The notes beneath the pieces were generated by a model. That model was given only the letters and a program-made list of their open reading frames with translations, did no database searches and was not told where the DNA came from. A stretch of DNA of 64,000 bases from Acanthochromis polyacanthus. Taxonomy: Eukaryota > Chordata > Actinopteri > Pomacentridae. The stretch covers positions 13,253,361-13,317,360 of the forward strand of contig NC_067120.1 in NCBI RefSeq assembly GCF_021347895.1, written 5' to 3'. The position numbers and the translations under genes were made by a program. This document shows positions 55,401 to 64,000 of this stretch, one piece after another. Position 1 is the stretch's first letter; the number at the start of each line of letters is the position of its first letter.

Positions 55401-58400
55401 AATGTCACATCAGAAAACATTATATTATATTTTTTGACTGGCAAAATTGTCTGATGTAATGTGAGACAGCGGGTCCTAGGTAACCTCTTACCTTCTAGGT
55501 TGGGTATTGGATTGCTACAAATTCCTTGTGGATTCAAACATGTCTTGTAGCAAGGAGTGTGACAAGGGTTGTAGTGCCACTTGCAGTCGTCTGGGCTGTT
55601 GTAGTAATCACAAAAGACAGCTACAAAGAATTGATACAAGCTATGTTATAGTTTTTGGAAATATTGATTTAAATAGGTAAATTTCCCTTTATAATTTCTA
55701 TTCTAATACCTCACCTTCACACAGTAAATCTTTTTTATACCCAAGGACTGAACATTTTAGCAATGCTATTTTTGGGAATTTATAACTTACTCCACAGTAA
55801 AGAAAACAATAACAGCAATACAAGAAAATGAAGAGTATACAACTAAAAGATCATAACAATGACACATTTTCAGCATTGTGTTTGATTTATTTGCTCTTAA
55901 ATTGAGTATATAAAAGACAAATGGCGTTATATGCACAAACACATGCACTGATGCACACAAACTCTATAACATATACATATAAATACTATATGTAACACAA
56001 ATGAACCAGTTAGAATATAGGATGTTGTGTGTCAAGCACGGAATAGTGAACCATAGTTAAATGCACCCAATTAAGAAAGCGGTAAGGCCCTTTTGTTTTT
56101 TCTTCATTTTTTAAAGTTGTAGATTTATTTTTTAATGAGTTGCCCATACGCAATTACCCCCCATGACAAAATGAGCATATTGAAAATTTCTTAAAAATCA
56201 AATATCTGAAATCTCTCATTCATAAAACTCGTCAGAAAATCTGCCATGGCGCTCTGTACTGTGGTCAGGTGCACAGGGTTGCTTTAATCCTATACATGTG
56301 ACAAGAACTTGACTGGAAAACACCCATGACAAACTCAGTGGAGTTTAGAAAGACACACACTTGTCCAGAAGATCTCACTGTTATACATGTCAGGACAAGA
56401 AGCAAGCACAAAGTCCAGGAATTCTCTGTAGACCTACACTGTAAAACTGTGGCGAGGCATAGATCAGAACAAGAGTATAAAATCACATCTAAAACTAAGT
56501 TTTGTCTGGTGCACAGTGGCCTCAACAACTGTGAAATGGAAGAAGTTTGCAACCACCAGGACTTCTTCTAGAACAGCGCTCGATTTAAGGCCGAGAGGTC
56601 CGGTCGCCCAAATGACATTTTTTGGGCCACCAACATACGTCAATTTAGACATTTTTAGGAGCCAAAATCAACTTTTAGTGGCCAAAAAAATTAATCCTAA
56701 TTTTTTTGGGGGGGAGGGGGGAATCCAGTTCCTCCTCCACGTCACTTGTTAGCTGGAGCCGCCGAGCTATCACTGGTCGCTGGGCAAAGTGTGCCTTAAA
56801 ACCCCCAACGGCCGTGAAAAATCACCCACAAATGAGCAGCGCATTGTCCGGAGCTCCTAGCGGGCGACTGGGACGTTGACAGCCGGAACAGGTGCGGTTT
56901 GTCCCGGGCAGATGAGCGGCGAGGAGCAGCAAGTGTTAGCCAAGCAGCTAGCGGGGGATAACTAGCCAGCCGGGGAGTCTGAGCAGTCTGTGACCGGGGA
57001 GAGCAGCCGGCGGACCCGGCAAGTTAAAAATGACAGCTCCGGTGGCTTGGTGCTTTCCGTTCGCAGTGCTCAGGCTCAGGCTCAGTTGGTGCTGTCCTCC
57101 GGATGCCGCCACCACATTCTGGGCTGGTTCTGGATCCAACGGAGTTCACGAGATGTTAACGACGTTAACATCAGCGACAATAAAGTGTTCAAATTTGAAA
57201 TTAAATCGGCGGAAATCCGCGGATCCGCGGAAAATTGCCATCCCTGAAAGTTGGATTTGGAGGTCAGTAGCCCAAATCAAAATATTTGGGCCACAAACCA
57301 GCGTGTTTTTTGTCATTTTTGGTCGCCAAAATCGGTTTTTAGTTGCAAATGGCGACCTGGCGACCGTCTAAATCGAGCGCTGTAGAATTAGCCATGCAGT
57401 CAAACTGGGTAACTAAGAAAGTAGGTCCTTGGCCAGGAATCCAACTGTCACTGTAACATTTCAGAACTTAAGAAATTATCTCAGAAGATGGGGGATAATT
57501 TAATCTGATGTTCTTGTCCTGTTCTTTGTTGATGCTGCTCTTTGTGCCTTTAGTTGCCTCTTGGGGATAAATAAAGTGTTTGAACTGAATTGAAAACTCC
57601 TATAAAGACAACCAACTTTGTTTAAAGACACATAGCAGCCCACCTGAAGTTTACAAACAGCAATTTGAAAACCCTGAGTTCAGAGAGAAACGATTCTCTG
57701 ATTTCAGGCGTCAAATGTTGAACTCTCTGAGCATAACTCTGTTGAAGAGCAGTGCTTATCATCTGCTCATACCATCCCTACACTAAAGCGTGGTGGCAGC
57801 ATCGTGCTATGAGGTCACTTCTCAGAAAATAAACGTAGCAACCACAGAGAAGCTCTTGAAGAAAACCCCTCCCTAGACTGCAGTGACCTGAGATTGGACA
57901 ATGGTTCAGCTATGAGCCTAACAATTATCCAAAGTATACAACCAAGGCAAGACTTGAAAGGCTTCACACAAATTTACAACTGTCCTTCAGTGGCCTAACC
58001 AAAAGTCCAGACTCAAAACCCACAGAACATCGGGATATCGGGAACCACAAACAATGTCTTCATTCAGATGAGGTTGAAAAATTAAACATAGTTTACTTAC
58101 GACAGATGTCTGGAGTTCTCCATGCAACACAAACACCGGCCTCATTACAAGCTTGAGCGTAAGCTGCAACAGCTGTGCAGAAACACTCGCAGTCTCCTCC
58201 AGAGTCACAGGCACACGAGTCTTTCACGCAGTTGTCATGAAATGGACGGGGATCAACCTGTTAAATCATTCACAGTGGTTGATTAAAGATTTTCAAAAAT
58301 GGGTTTAATATTTTCAGTTACAGTACAAACAACTCATTACCTGGTTGTGGCAGTCTTTGAATGTTTGTCCAGTTATAATGCTGCACTTCATTTTTGCCCA

Positions 58401-61400
58401 GTGATGTCGATTTGGTGTTGCTTCACAAGGATTAACATTCACTTCCACATCTGGGCAGTTGCTGGACACTTTCCAGCTGTTGGCAAATTCTAATGGATTG
58501 CTCACAACCAGCTGACCGGAGGTGGTGAAGTCATTCTGTCCATCACCATCAAAATTTCCACAGAGGCCACAAACCTCTCCCTGTACAACCACACCAAAGA
58601 GTCACTCAGGATTAGACACTTATATTACACTAACAAACTGAATATTATTTTCACTTTCGATTTTATGAATATTGAAAAAAGTGCCTCAAGAATTTCGCTG
58701 GCCCAAATCTTTATATGTGGGATAAGAAAATGATCAGCAAAAACAGCTACTGGTCAGATGAGACAAAAGTATTTCTAAAGTCTTAACATAAGAGGTTTCA
58801 GTCATCATCATCAAAACAATTGCTGTGACTCACGCTGTGCTGCGGTTCCAGTAGGATGCGAACAGTTGTTTTGCGATCCCACATCACTGCCAAACCAATG
58901 TCAGACTCTACGACCAGATACAAGCCGACCTTCCTTATTTTGTATTGAATCTCAGTGCCATTGCCTAGATCCGTCTCTTCATATTTACCCTTTGAGAGTT
59001 TGATTTCTTTTCGCTGGAATGCAAAGGAGATTTATATAGCTTGTGCTGCAATGTTAGAAACCAGTTGACTGCTATAATTATGTAAACAAAGAAAACTTAA
59101 CAGATCAGTCAAAACTTAACAGTTCATGTGAGATCTTACCCCCAGGTGAATTCTGACAGTTTTGGAGCATGTGGTGCCTGTAGTTCCACATGGTACATTT
59201 TCTGTAATAACTCCAAATTTATCCTGCACTTGTTTGTTGCCACAGTTGTTCTTAAAGGAAAGAGATTCGATAAACATTTTGTGCGTTTTCTCAAGAGCAG
59301 AAATCAACAATAAAATTAAACTTCAGCTTCACCTTTACTATAATATTTCAGAATAAAACTAGAGCTTACATTAGGATAAATGTGTCATTCATTCCTGCAG
59401 GAAAGAAAAGTCATACACTTATCTGCACTTGCGATTCATATTCCTTATTATGACAATTACTCACCTTCAAGTAAATTTTTTTTCAGTATCATGTATTGAC
59501 TATTTTACCCTTAATGGTAAGAACTTCTTAGGTACCTCTTGACAGAAGGTACATTGACTGTTTCTGAAATCATTACACTGTTTACAATGTAGGACACAAC
59601 ACTAAGTGTCTAAATGTGTCATCGACATATGTCTGGAGATTCTCAGTCTTCCAGATCTCGATAAAACTAAGAACTTTGGTTAAAGGTAGCTGTACTTCTC
59701 TCTGCCAAGTGCCTACTTTCTTCTTACAACTACACACCTTAATGCACTACATTTTATACATAACAAAATTACAGTTGTGTGACTCAAAAGCTGTCAGAGA
59801 TGATGCAAACTGAGGACGATTAGTGTTCAAAATCTCAGTTTACTGGCTGAGTACTGAATGAGTGAAGGGGAGGCAGATATCAGACACAGTATTTGAATGA
59901 GTTCAACATGTATTATTTACCTTGACAGCAACATAGGCACAATATCCTTGAAATCCATATGTTTGTTGGTCAAATGTTTCATAGTGACCACTTCCATAAA
60001 TAATGCAAGTTCCTGGACATTTTTCTTCTGTGCACTTCCACTTTCCACCTTTGCAGGTACTGGATGTATCACAGATGGTTAAATATTAAACACTGTTTTG
60101 AAAACTGCCATAAAAAAATACATAGAACTATGACAATACTTTTTTTTAACCCTTTAAAGGGGAACTTCGTTTTATTTTCAACCTGGGGTCTGTTTTCATA
60201 TGTCATTTCATACATATGAGTGATGGAGAAATGAATTTTCGTCATAGCTCCAGTATTTAGCCAGGCAGGCAGCTTCGCAGCTCAGCTAGCGAAAAGTATG
60301 CAACAGTTGTGCATCACTTTAACACGGGGGGGCAGGTTGCCCCATACTTGCCTGCCTGGCTAAATACTGGAGCTATGACGAAAATTCATTTCTCCATCAC
60401 TCACATGTATGAAATGACATATGAAAACAGACCCCAGGTTGAAAAAAAACGAAGTTCCCCTTTAATATCATAGCTCTGATAAAATATGATCATACCAGGT
60501 ATTGCACTGGTTAGGAATTTGTGCTCCTGGGACATAGAGATGGCCATTATGCTGACATGGACACTCATTTGCTTTGACACAGGAACCTTTACCATCATCA
60601 AGGAGGCCACCAGGACACACACAGCCAGATTCGCAATCTGTGGAATCCTGGGAAGATAGAAGGATCACTATGATTATTGACGCTGTAAATGGCTGTCTAA
60701 AACTGTCTGGAAAGTAATGTGTATTTGTCTTCTGTGGACCATATGGTCTGTGTAACATGCTGTTCACACATTAAATTGAGAAAAAATAAATGAGACTCAG
60801 TTATTTTAGAGGTTAACTGAGACAAAGCAGCAAAAGCAGCTCACGCAATCATCGCTATCCAGATTTAAGCAAGTTCGAGCACACTGCAGTCCCAGTTCTT
60901 CTGCAACCGCCGCAGAGCAGTTGAAGAATACTTTTGGAGAACGGCATGCTGTAACAACAGTAGTAACTGCTTTAATATACATTGCATCAACCAAATGTCT
61001 GCGAATTGAGGAGAAAAGGAGATTAAAAACAAAACTGACCTGATGAGCGGAGTCTCCAAGAACGGCAATGAAGCACTCCGTTGGTGCACACACTAGAAAA
61101 AGATACCAAATACATAAGATAAAATCAAAAGTTGCTTAATGTAGTTTCGTTTTAGACTTTCTATACTGCTTGCATTGCTCTCATTCTGAATCCTTAGATA
61201 ATTTATTTGAAGTCTTGGGCTGACTCACCAGTGCTCATCTTTGATGCTGATGGACTTTCCTGGCTTAATGTACACTTCGTTATGGTAACAGGGACATTTT
61301 TCCATGGGGACGCAGATACCTTTTTCATTTTGGTAGAGACCCTCAGAGCAGGAGCAGCCATCCACGGGCAAGAAGTCAGAGGTGCAGCTCTGCTGTACTG

Positions 61401-63944
61401 AGCCCAATGATTTACAAGTCAACTGGCATCTCTGATGCTTGTAAGAGAAGGTCTGAGATGCTGGGCAGCTCTCTGTGTATTTACCTGTTTTGTGCAAAAT
61501 GTAAAGATGGTCATGTAACAGCTGTATGACTCATGAATACATGGGAAAATTTTAATCGAACTGCAAAAATTATTACTTGACTGTACCAAAACACAATAAA
61601 AGAAGTCTTACCACACACTTTCTCTCTCCAGTCTATCAAGAACACTCCTTTGGATGCACAAGCTCTTGCGTAGGAGGAGAAAACGGCACACAGGCAGGCC
61701 TCACTCTTCTCACAGTTACAGCTCGCATAAGTGCATCGCTGCAGAAAACAGCAAACATTTTTAAAGAATTACATTTCCATCAGATTCAGTAAAAGACAAA
61801 CAAAAAGGTGTTTCTGTACCTTGTAGTATATCTCAGGATTCACCACTGAATGGCACTGTGTGAAGGTATTGTTTGGGCCAAGCAGCAAACCGCACCAATG
61901 TTTGGCGTACCTCTCTTCAATAAGGGAAACAACAACAACAACCCAGTTTTCAGTGTCTAAAATTGCACTGGACTATTCAGTTGCATTAAAAAAAATGTTT
62001 TCACGTCCAACATAGAAATCAGTGCACTTGACTGACACATAAAACAACTACTTTTAGCTACCATTTTCCACACTGAGAGAACAGGGGTCATCCAGTCGTT
62101 CCGCTCTGTCTTGGCACATGAGGTTGGCCTTCCAGGAGTTACTAAAAGTTGCTGCAGTTCCCTCAATGATCTCCTGAGGAGTCTTCATGTCATCAGACAG
62201 AACCATGTTGTAGTTCCCACATAAACCTGAAGAAACCAAATATTTCACAAGGAAATCAGAATAAAACTGAAATCATCATGTAAGCATTTCTATATAGACA
62301 GCCAAATACTGAGTGAAACCACACTTATGATTTGTTTGCTGGTCGGGATTCATGGGTTTCAGAAGACAATGGGGCTAACAGCCAAAGATATTGAAATTTT
62401 CTGTTGGGCGGCATTTTCTGTAGTAAATTGAAAATCCATTCATTTTCTGCTGCTTATCCAGAGTAACAGCACATTAAGCAAGCTGTTCCAGACCTCCCTC
62501 CACATATCAGTGCTTTCCAGCTCCTCATGGGGGATCTTGTGGCATTCCCAGGTCAGACCAAACATATGATCTCTTATGCATGTTCTGGGTCTACCCTGAT
62601 GTCTAATATCAGCTGAACATGTCAGAAAAACCTCCAATTGAATTCACCCAGGAGGCTTCCTGATCAGGTCTTTCCTCATCTCTCAGCCACAATATGAAGG
62701 AATCTCACTTAGGCTAAGTAACCAGGGCCTCCTCCTGGTGCTTTTGGCCCAGATATAGCAAAGACCTGCTGTCCTGTGGGACCAACATGCACTGCCCCAA
62801 GAATCACAGACTGTTTTACAGAAAATACTATAAAAAATTAAGATTACAAGTATTGCAGGTATTTTATTTTTGAACAATCCAAGAGAGCATAAATTGATTT
62901 TATAGTAGCTTTGACCATTTTCCACATAATCTTTTGATTTCTTTCCTTTGTGATGATTGTGTATCGTGAAACTTGTTTCCAAATACACCGTAACCATCTT
63001 CATCACGCCATATCATTTCAGATATGCAGCAAGCAGTAAGTTACGTATATGTGTAAGTATACATATTAGTCCTAACTTATGGGTCATTCGAATGCCCCAC
63101 ATCTGACCATCTTCAGTTTGACAAGATTTATTTTACAGTGTTGAATATTGATTGAGTTGACCGCGTGTAAAATCTAGGGTCATACATAAACTAGTTTAGA
63201 GTTAAATATTTTTAAAGAGGAGTGGGGTCATGTTATGGGAGGTTATGATAGAAAGATTTAAGGCAAATCTGAGACAGTGAAGCAGAAACTTCTAAAAAAA
63301 ATGAATTTAACACCTTTCATGTTTCAGTTTTTTTCATATTTGAACTCCCACATAATCAGAGACTATTTGATCTACCTGTAAAGTATGTTAGACTCCAAAT
63401 AAATGGCACAATGACAAAAAAGAGTGAAATAGTTCCTGAGATAACTTAGCCTCAAATTTCAGTGTGTGAAAAAAACATTGAAAGTGTCTGAAGTGGGCAG
63501 TTTAAAAAAAAAAGACATATTCTAAAATTTCATCAACCAATTTAAATACGCATAGTAAAAGTTTTAAGGAAATCAGAGATGATTTGAGATGGAATATTCC
63601 TTCATGTTCAACCAAATGTAAAACTTACCACGAGTCTTTGCTCTGTAGCTCTGTTCCAGGCTGATATAGACTTGCATGAGAGGCACATGCTGGATCTGAA
63701 TCTGTAACCCGAAACTGGTCTGAAGCACGATGTGAAAGGATGAGGCATGGAATATATTGATGTCTCCTTTGAATAAAGAGAATTGACAAATTAGTAAGTT
63801 TATCTTCTGTTCTCACAGCCTAAATGAAAGCTCACAGTAGTATATTTCATTCAGTTTCCATTTGTTGGTCATACCTGTGTGGTACGGCAAACTGATGGTC
63901 TGCATGTTCTGCTTTACTGTGCCATCAGAAGTGAAGGTTAATAC
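40015..63944 (-). CDS. Gene B: gel-forming mucin (MUC2/MUC5-type), complete 3' end, 5' end outside window
   Basis: This is a tandem paralogue of gene A. Visible coding starts with the exon at 63,875-63,944 (equal to A exon 11, mid-D2) and ends with TGA at 40,015-40,017. Thirty-four exons keep one frame throughout. Their lengths equal those of A wherever both are present. Exon 26 (44,611-55,395) is 10,785 bp and carries the D3 tail, PTS1, CysD and PTS2. Exons 27-44 encode a short Cys module, D4 with GDPH, two VWC-type regions and a CK knot, about 805 residues in all. If exons 1-10 equal those of A, the protein would have about 5,570 residues. Function by family: secretion, N-terminal multimerisation, C-terminal dimerisation, and gel formation. 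The orthologue name is left open (MUC5-like D3 tail, MUC2-like general layout). Confidence 0.95.
40525..41263 (-). CDS. Gene B exons 39-42: second VWC region
   Basis: Exons lie at 41,141-41,263, 40,912-41,010, 40,661-40,789 and 40,525-40,564. They contain CQDCTCSNQVDPESGLFKIT, SDECCGRCVQTHCILNVNG, and WSPPENKCEHYTC with TISSHIVCPPF. The last exon ends NGCCKVC, leading directly into the cystine knot. Introns are short and all junctions are canonical. Confidence 0.9.
41397..42524 (-). CDS. Gene B exons 33-38: TIL4 and first VWC region
   Basis: Exons lie at 42,455-42,524, 42,156-42,256, 42,033-42,064 (only 32 nt), 41,757-41,934, 41,544-41,648 and 41,397-41,437. They encode CPSNKVYKPCGPAEQPTCED, then GCFCPDGMKLFNKESGICVE, then GCLDPEGVPRE joined to FNERFEYKCQDCICEE. 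This is the TIL followed by the von Willebrand C repeat typical of mucin C-termini. Many introns here are under 100-150 bp. Confidence 0.9.
42696..44149 (-). CDS. Gene B exons 28-32: D4 assembly with GDPH motif
   Basis: Exons lie at 43,975-44,149, 43,627-43,874, 43,277-43,460, 42,983-43,190 and 42,696-42,871. Exon 28 gives FLCNCTMAKC and CCQHYVCDC. Exon 29 opens VWD4 with [20 protein letters not shown]. GDPH is the site of slow autocatalytic cleavage and anchoring described for MUC2 and MUC5AC. Exon 31 has YWPAKDIYQPNC and a short Pro-rich link. Exon 32 encodes C8-4 (CTSLQTYAAACAQAGVCLHW). Phases run 1, 0, 1, 2, 1 without conflict. Confidence 0.93.
44317..44679 (-). CDS. Gene B end of exon 26 and exon 27: Cys module before D4
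   Basis: Exon 26 ends at 44,611 (CCCAG|GTAAAC) after TKCFCIFNGEVYNPG. Exon 27 is 44,317-44,489 (acceptor ATTAAG) and continues GEVILDKEHIGSGICLSMIC, CSDVCEIHNTTEEC, then a mini Thr/Pro stretch and CPEWNVT. This matches the short E-like module that stands between the PTS region and D4 in MUC5AC/5B and MUC2. The reading frame is phase 1 across the 121 bp intron. Confidence 0.87.
44680..53641 (-). repeat. Gene B PTS2: about 9 kb coding minisatellite with higher-order structure
   Basis: Roughly 150 tandem units of 54, 60 or 66 bp are open in a single frame throughout. The main unit is [20 protein letters not shown]. The 66 bp form inserts Ser-Thr ([17 protein letters not shown]) and marks group boundaries. 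Its plus-strand tag gttgatgtgg lies near 45,174, 45,661, 45,907, 46,513, 46,879, 47,245, 47,491, 47,977, 48,403, 48,649, 49,255 and 49,621. The spacing pattern 246-606-366 recurs exactly 2,742 bp apart. A non-repetitive island (TTKTPTPTAKPLVSGTTPES) at about 50,470-50,655 separates this homogenised part from a more varied part (50,660-53,600) next to CysD. Each unit carries about a dozen Thr, hence dense O-glycosylation. Confidence 0.96.
53642..53944 (-). CDS. Gene B CysD domain (WxxW type)
   Basis: This segment has 101 residues with ten cysteines, WSDW, RWIIDCRAVH and [13 protein letters not shown], the same fold family as in gene A. Comparison of the two 303 bp segments shows ten base differences. 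Nine change an amino acid and one (AAG/AAA Lys) is silent. There is no intron inside, and the domain is embedded in the 10.8 kb central exon. Confidence 0.95.
53945..55200 (-). repeat. Gene B PTS1: Thr/Pro-rich mucin repeat
   Basis: About 418 residues lie between the D3 tail and CysD. They are built from the same 18- and 20-residue Thr/Pro units as PTS2 plus irregular stretches (for example [20 protein letters not shown] near the start). The array is about four times longer than PTS1 of gene A, which keeps only the irregular 5' part and one or two units. It would be heavily O-glycosylated. Confidence 0.9.
55201..55620 (-). CDS. Gene B exon 25 and head of exon 26: D3 tail
   Basis: Exon 25 is 55,492-55,620 and exon 26 begins at 55,395. 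The intron between them is 96 bp (55,396-55,491) and stop-free in frame, as in A. It has a clear donor (GAAG|GTAAGA) and acceptor (TTTACAG|GCTG), and the joined NLEGCYPVCP matches the family. The same Cys-rich module as in A is missing before [16 protein letters not shown]. Confidence 0.86.
56574..57382. mobile_element. 809 bp inverted-repeat element, gene B intron 24 only
   Basis: It begins cagcgctcgattta and ends taaatcgagcgctg, perfect 14 bp inverted repeats, with tagaa on both sides (56,569-56,573 and 57,383-57,387). Gene A has the empty site at about 12,590. Direct internal repeats (gcccaaat...tttgggcc) occur near both ends. There is no coding frame. It is a class II non-autonomous element that moved after the duplication. 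Confidence 0.82.
57680..58030. pseudogene. Tc1/mariner relic in gene B intron 24
   Basis: This is the counterpart of the split relic in gene A, here continuous, with cgtggtggcagcatcgtgc near 57,788 and the tggcctaaccaaaagtccag phrase near 57,993. It is degenerate and non-coding. Confidence 0.55.
58101..60059 (-). CDS. Gene B D3 (exons 20-24)
   Basis: Exons lie at 59,921-60,059, 59,140-59,250, 58,834-59,013, 58,341-58,580 and 58,101-58,257. They encode the VWD3 start (GHYETFDQQ, with the conserved Gly lost as in A), [29 protein letters not shown] and the C8-3 cysteines. One visible replacement relative to A is Asp for Ala in [11 protein letters not shown]. Confidence 0.92.
60158..60461. mobile_element. 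304 bp foldback MITE with TTAA target, gene B intron 19
   Basis: This is the orthologous copy of the element at 17,273-17,576. It has the same length, ends and TTAA flanks (60,154-60,157 and 60,462-60,465) and very few differences. Confidence 0.85.
60496..61484 (-). CDS. Gene B TIL2, E2 and D' (exons 16-19)
   Basis: Exons lie at 61,229-61,484, 61,040-61,092, 60,845-60,948 and 60,496-60,647. The encoded residues are the same as in gene A apart from Gly for Ser in CVCPGGLLDD. The 256 nt exon 16 appears identical at protein level. Confidence 0.92.
61612..63944 (-). CDS. Gene B D2 (exons 11-15; earlier exons lie outside)
   Basis: Exons lie at 63,875-63,944, 63,629-63,766, 62,062-62,226, 61,820-61,914 and 61,612-61,738. 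They have the same lengths and nearly the same sequence as A exons 11-15. They include [20 protein letters not shown], the GLCGNYN turn and the C8-2 cysteines. The intron between exons 12 and 13 is about 1.4 kb and lacks the 373 bp repeat found in the A copy. Confidence 0.92.
62448..62680. repeat. Old dispersed retroelement fragment, gene B intron 12
   Basis: This is the counterpart of the fragment at 19,560-19,790, with the same phrases and a few differences including a 2 bp insertion (aaacatatgatctc). Confidence 0.5.
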
Positions 63945-64000
63945 CTGAATAAAACAGTATCAATCATTAGTGTTGTGTTTCCAGAAATAGCGTGAATTAA

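Noticed and set aside
40015..63944. Assigning a firm orthologue name (muc2, muc5ac or muc5b)
   Set aside because: Domain order fits all three. The D3 tail favours MUC5, while only one CysD is visible, fewer than in human MUC5AC/5B. A phylogeny of D domains would be needed.

Overview
The window is vertebrate nuclear DNA from a ray-finned fish, almost certainly a teleost. It has short GT/AG introns, relics of Tc1/mariner, hAT and fish-type LINE elements, and a dispersed repeat common in teleost genomes. No bacterial operons, rRNA, tRNA or CRISPR arrays are visible. The only intact host genes are two tandem, nearly identical gel-forming (secreted, polymerising) mucins of the MUC2/MUC5 family. 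Both are on the minus strand, so each runs right to left.

Gene A (29,936 down to the gap at 5,628-5,652) has a signal-peptide exon, then D1, D2, D' and D3 (VWD-C8-TIL units), a short Thr/Pro repeat domain (PTS1), one CysD/WxxW domain, and a long Thr-rich tandem repeat (PTS2). It ends at a 25-N assembly gap, so its D4-VWC-CK end is not present here. Gene B (63,944 down to 40,015) enters the window in mid-D2. It continues through D3, a longer PTS1, CysD, about 9 kb of PTS2, a D4 domain with a GDPH motif, two VWC-type regions and a cystine-knot C-terminus, ending at a TGA with a poly(A) signal. All exon junctions from 29,936 to 11,418 (A) and from 63,944 to 40,015 (B) were followed by hand and keep one reading frame. 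With gene A's first ten exons borrowed for the part outside the window, gene B would encode about 5,570 residues. Its central exon alone is 10,785 bp.

The whole locus is a recent tandem duplication with a period of about 31.4 kb. Bases 1-5,627 (downstream flank of A) match 31,440-39,704 (downstream flank of B), and A exons/introns 11.6-21.4 kb match B 55.6-63.9 kb with roughly one difference per hundred bases. The copies differ by datable insertions. A alone has a 1.9 kb TG...CA element and a 373 bp dispersed repeat. B alone has an 809 bp inverted-repeat element and a 3.8 kb hAT element that carries two nested insertions and sits on a 1.5 kb deletion.

Biologically the two genes would make mucus polymers. 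The D1-D2-D'-D3 and CK ends drive disulphide-linked assembly, the PTS arrays carry dense O-glycans, and CysD domains modulate network spacing. The parts most worth checking are the missing 3' end of gene A and the indel cluster beside the gap, the excess of amino-acid changes confined to CysD, the nested higher-order structure of the PTS2 arrays, and a C-terminal D3 region that seems to lack a Cys-rich module found in human MUC5B.
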